NCBI RefSeq assembly: GCF_009650435.1
Contig: NZ_VVIP01000056.1
Span: 1-64,000 of the forward strand
Origin: Foetidibacter luteolus
GTDB lineage: Bacteria; Bacteroidota; Bacteroidia; Chitinophagales; Chitinophagaceae
Direction of reading: 5' to 3'
Length of the DNA: 64,000 nt
The translations under genes were made by a program, and so were the position numbers. Each line of letters begins with the position of its first letter. Position 1 is the first letter of the stretch. The notes beneath the pieces are model-generated. The model worked only from the letters and a program-made list of their open reading frames with translations. It was not told the origin of the DNA and did no database searches. This document shows positions 61,083 through 64,000 of the stretch, piece after piece.

Positions 61083-61177
61083 TTAAGATAATGGCAAAAC
61101 ATTTTTTCTGTTTAATTTTTAATTAAAATAATTAAACAAAAAAATTGTGATGTTGTTAAACAAAGAAAACACGATCT

Positions 61178-62086
61178 ATGAAAAGAACACTCATTTCTTT
61201 ACTGAGCGCTTCGATGTTGCTTACCACGTTTTCAGGCTGCAGCGACGATGATGATGTTGTTAACCCGCAAAACAACATTACCGATATTGTAGCCTCAAGT
61301 CCGGATTTCTCGATTCTTAAAAGCGCCCTTGACAAAGCAGGGTTAACAGCTACAGTAAACAGTTCAAACAACATTACGGTATTTGCTCCTGACAATACTG
61401 CTTTCAGCAATTCCGGCATCACCCAGGCCGCTATTGATGCTATGGACCAGGATGAACTTGCGGCTATCCTTACCTATCATGTTATCGCCGCCAAAGTGGC
61501 TTCATCTGCAGTGCCTGCAAGCGATACCGTTAAAACCCTCCAGGGCCTTAACCTGTATGCCAGCAACAACGCCAACGGTGTTTTTGTAAATGGCATTAAA
61601 GTAAAGCAGGCAGATGTGCAGGCAAGCAACGGTACTGTGCATGTAATTGATAAGGTGTTACTGCCGCCTTCGCAAACCATTGCACAAATTGCTTCGGGTG
61701 CAGATTTTACTTTGCTGCTGGCGGCTGTAGTTAAAGCAGGCCTGGCAACAGCCGTAAGCGGCCCCGGTAAGTTTACTGTATTTGCACCTACCAATACAGC
61801 GTTTAACAATGCGGGCTTTAACAGTGTTGCAGACATCAACAGTGCCGATCAGGCTACCATTGAAGCCGTAGTTAAATACCACGTGCTCGCTACCAATGCC
61901 TTTGCCAGCGATCTCTCTAACGGCGGCACTGCAACATCCCTGCAGGGTGGCACGCTAACTTTAAACGCTACCCCGCCTACGGTTAAAATTACCGGCAGCA
62001 ACGAAAATGCTTCTGCCATAACCACTGCTGATGTGGTAGCTACCAACGGCGTGGTGCATGTTATAGATAAAGTATTACTCCCGTAG
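61178..62086 (+). CDS. Surface lipoprotein with two fasciclin (FAS1) domains
   Basis: A 302-residue lipoprotein: signal peptide with lipobox TFSGC, followed at once by SDDDD, matching the acidic lipoprotein export signal of Bacteroidota for surface display. Two FAS1 domains follow (about 33-165 and 166-302), each with the motifs TVFAPDNTAF / TVFAPTNTAF, YHVI / YHVL and VHVIDKVLLP. FAS1 domains mediate adhesion. A terminator follows. Confidence 0.93.
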   Translation: MKRTLISLLSASMLLTTFSGCSDDDDVVNPQNNITDIVASSPDFSILKSALDKAGLTATVNSSNNITVFAPDNTAFSNSGITQAAIDAMDQDELAAILTYHVIAAKVASSAVPASDTVKTLQGLNLYASNNANGVFVNGIKVKQADVQASNGTVHVIDKVLLPPSQTIAQIASGADFTLLLAAVVKAGLATAVSGPGKFTVFAPTNTAFNNAGFNSVADINSADQATIEAVVKYHVLATNAFASDLSNGGTATSLQGGTLTLNATPPTVKITGSNENASAITTADVVATNGVVHVIDKVLLP

Positions 62087-62124
62087 AAAAACCGCTTTGC
62101 AATAATGTGTGAAGGGTGATGAGG

Positions 62125-62149
62125 GGCCGGGTATATCCCGGCCTTTTTA
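62125..62149 (+). terminator. Rho-independent terminator
   Basis: A perfect 7-bp GC stem GGCCGGG / CCCGGCC with a 5-base loop and TTTTTA, closing the fasciclin gene. The 302-bp gap it lies in also holds repeat copy C. Confidence 0.8.
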
Positions 62150-62170
62150 TGCTCCGCATAAACAAATATT

Positions 62171-62227
62171 TTATGGGCCCGGCAGCGGGAACAGGTATGA
62201 GGCTTCCGTTGCGTCGCACTCTTGTAC
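62171..62227 (-). repeat. 57-bp dispersed repeat, copy C
   Basis: The element is present on the minus strand: its GTACAAGAGTGCGACGCAA end is at 62227 and its GGGCCCATAA end at 62171, the same 57-bp length as copies A and B. Confidence 0.8.
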
Positions 62228-62388
62228 GTTCAGTAATTCTATTCACCACCTGCCACGGCAGCCTGTTCCCCGAGAAACAAAAAGTTTGTTGTTTAAATGG
62301 CCACATCGCAAATACCCCTATGCATTTACCTGTTACATTGAACCTTTGTTTTGCCTGCCGGTTATACTAAATAAATTCCAAGGTAATT

Positions 62389-63852
62389 ATGCATATCCTG
62401 TTAACCGGTGCAAACGGCTATATTGGTCAACGCATGATACCAGCATTGCTGGGGGCAGGGCATAGCATCACCTGCTGTGTAAGAAGTAAACAAAGGTTGG
62501 TTACAGATTTTAACGGTGCACGCCTGCAGGTGATAGAAACCGATTTTTCCAATAACGCCGGCCAGGTAAAATTTCCGGAAAATATTGATGTGGCCTTTTT
62601 CCTGATACACTCCATGCGGGAAGGGGCAACTTTTGAAGAAGCTGAACAAACAGCGGCTAATAATTTTCTGTTACTTATACAGCAAACACACTGTAAGCAA
62701 ATTATATACTTAAGCGGTATTGTAAATGCCAGGCAGTTGTCTAAACACCTCTCATCAAGGCTGGCCGTTGAAAAAATACTACGTGCCGGTAAGATACCTG
62801 TTACCGTTTTAAGGGCAGGCATTATTGTAGGTTCAGGCAGTTCATCCTTCGAAATTATCCGGGACCTGGTGGAGAAACTTCCGGTAATGATAACTCCCCA
62901 ATGGGTTAAAACAAAATGCCAGCCGCTGGCCATACGTAATGTTATCCAGTTTTTAACCGGGGTAATGCTATACAGCGAAACTTTTAATAAAGACTTTGAC
63001 ATAGGTGGCCCCGAAGTGCTTACCTACAAGCAAATGCTGTTGCAGTTTGCGGAAGTGCGCAGGCTTAAACGTAAAATAATCACCGTACCTGTAATGACGC
63101 CCCGCCTCTCCAGCTACTGGCTGTATTTTGTAACATCCACTTCTTATTCACTGGCCGTTAATCTTGTTGATAGTATGAAGGTTGATGTTGTTTGCCGTGC
63201 CAATAACCTTGCACAACTGCTGGGTATAGAGTTGCTTGCTTACCGGCAATCTGTGGCCTTGGCTTTTCAGAAAATTGAGCAGAACGAGGTTATCAGTAGC
63301 TGGAAAGATGCCTTTAGTGCTTTTAATACCAGCCCGGCTATTATCAGTAATGTGGAAGTGCCGGTGTATGGCTGCTTTAAAGACATTAAAAGCCGGGAGA
63401 TAAAAGGCGATGATGCGCCGGTTTTGGATAGAATCTGGAGTATAGGAGGGGAGCGGGGCTGGTATTATGGCAATGCCCTGTGGAAAGTACGGGGGCTTAT
63501 TGATAAAGCTTTTGGTGGCGTGGGTTTGCGCCGGGGCCGCACAAGTGCTATGAAAATTGATAGTGGCGACGCACTGGATTTTTGGCGGGTGCTGGTTGCG
63601 GATAAATTGAATAAACGTTTGTTGCTGCTGGCTGAAATGAAGCTGCCTGGCGAAGCCTGGCTGGAGTTCCAGGTGATAAGTAAAGAAGATAAATTATACC
63701 TGCTGCAAACAGCTACCTTTCGCCCCAGGGGGTTATTGGGCAGGCTGTATTGGTACAGCGTATTACCCTTTCATTATTTCATTTTTAACGGTATGATTGA
63801 TGCGTTGGTAAAAAAAGAGGATGCTGTGCAGGCAACAGCTAAAGTTGAATAA
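62389..63852 (+). CDS. SDR-family NAD(P)-binding protein with DUF2867 domain
   Basis: A 487-residue protein. Residues 1-300 are an atypical SDR: MHILLTGANGYIGQRMIPALL is the nucleotide loop, with VRSK, DVAFFLIHSM, QIIYLSGIV and FDIGGPEVLTYKQML. Residues 320-480 are DUF2867 (WSIGGERGWYYGNALWKVRG, GDALDFWRVLVAD, WLEFQVI). Such fusions are common in Bacteroidota with no defined reaction. It is complete, with about 150 bases of featureless DNA to the end of the window. Confidence 0.88.
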   Translation: MHILLTGANGYIGQRMIPALLGAGHSITCCVRSKQRLVTDFNGARLQVIETDFSNNAGQVKFPENIDVAFFLIHSMREGATFEEAEQTAANNFLLLIQQTHCKQIIYLSGIVNARQLSKHLSSRLAVEKILRAGKIPVTVLRAGIIVGSGSSSFEIIRDLVEKLPVMITPQWVKTKCQPLAIRNVIQFLTGVMLYSETFNKDFDIGGPEVLTYKQMLLQFAEVRRLKRKIITVPVMTPRLSSYWLYFVTSTSYSLAVNLVDSMKVDVVCRANNLAQLLGIELLAYRQSVALAFQKIEQNEVISSWKDAFSAFNTSPAIISNVEVPVYGCFKDIKSREIKGDDAPVLDRIWSIGGERGWYYGNALWKVRGLIDKAFGGVGLRRGRTSAMKIDSGDALDFWRVLVADKLNKRLLLLAEMKLPGEAWLEFQVISKEDKLYLLQTATFRPRGLLGRLYWYSVLPFHYFIFNGMIDALVKKEDAVQATAKVE

Positions 63853-64000
63853 ATGTAGCCTGTTGGTAACCTATATGCCAGGGTGTTCAAATCGTAAATT
63901 CTCTTCCGCATTTCAATAAAACATATAATTTAGTTGCTACTACCGGTTAGCCAGCGGTTGATAGCATTTGAGCCAACTTATAAACATAGCAGTCCGTTTA

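Overview
The window comes from a member of the Bacteroidota, most likely a Chitinophagaceae-like soil or plant bacterium. This is inferred from promoters matching the Bacteroidota -7 consensus TAnnTTTG, starts without Shine-Dalgarno sequences, a lipoprotein with a CSDDDD surface-export signal, and the style of its intergenic repeats. It has two parts: a nearly complete prophage (1 to about 44,990) lying against the 3' end of a tRNA-Ala(GGC) gene, and host chromosome (about 45,000 to 64,000).

The prophage is a mosaic contractile-tailed phage. Its left end, presumably with the lysogeny repressor and the second attachment site, lies outside the window. From left to right it has: an early operon of small proteins with SSB, an HNH-like protein, a DUF1376/O-like replication protein, a DNA methyltransferase and a MazG/DUF550-like protein (1-11,030); a block of minus-strand accessory genes with membrane proteins (11,023-13,175); a lambda-type packaging and head module of Nu1-like and GpA-like terminase, gpW, GpB portal and a fused protease-capsid (13,271-22,451); a P2/Mu-type contractile tail with sheath, tube, frameshifted chaperone, tape measure, U, X, D and V (22,638-30,022); a minus-strand cassette with a HigB/HigA toxin-antitoxin pair (30,025-31,547); baseplate W/J/I, collar protein and three fibre-like proteins with signal peptides (31,608-41,037); a lysis cassette that includes a probable unimolecular spanin (41,219-42,852); a stand-alone response-regulator receiver; and a tyrosine integrase next to the tRNA.

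Three phage modules (protease-capsid, baseplate W, lysis) are each preceded by the same element: two copies of TTGTCTCAAT 11 bp apart, then GTGCC or GCGCC, with an ATG 28-29 nt further on. I read these as co-regulated phage promoters driven by an unidentified activator. The HigBA promoter directly abuts one of them, with its -33 and -7 boxes each inside a TTTACC-N7-GGTAAA palindrome.

The host side carries a molybdenum-cofactor cluster read leftwards (xdhC-like, moaA, moeA, moaC, a mobB-mobA fusion, a TPR histidine kinase, moeB-rhodanese) without moaD or moaE. It continues with two AraC-type regulators, a phytanoyl-CoA dioxygenase-like enzyme, a DgoK/DgoA-type sugar-acid pair, a DUF1080 lipoprotein, a two-domain fasciclin lipoprotein and an SDR-DUF2867 protein. 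Three copies of an exactly 57-bp dispersed repeat and a dense cluster of palindromic repeats sit between these genes.
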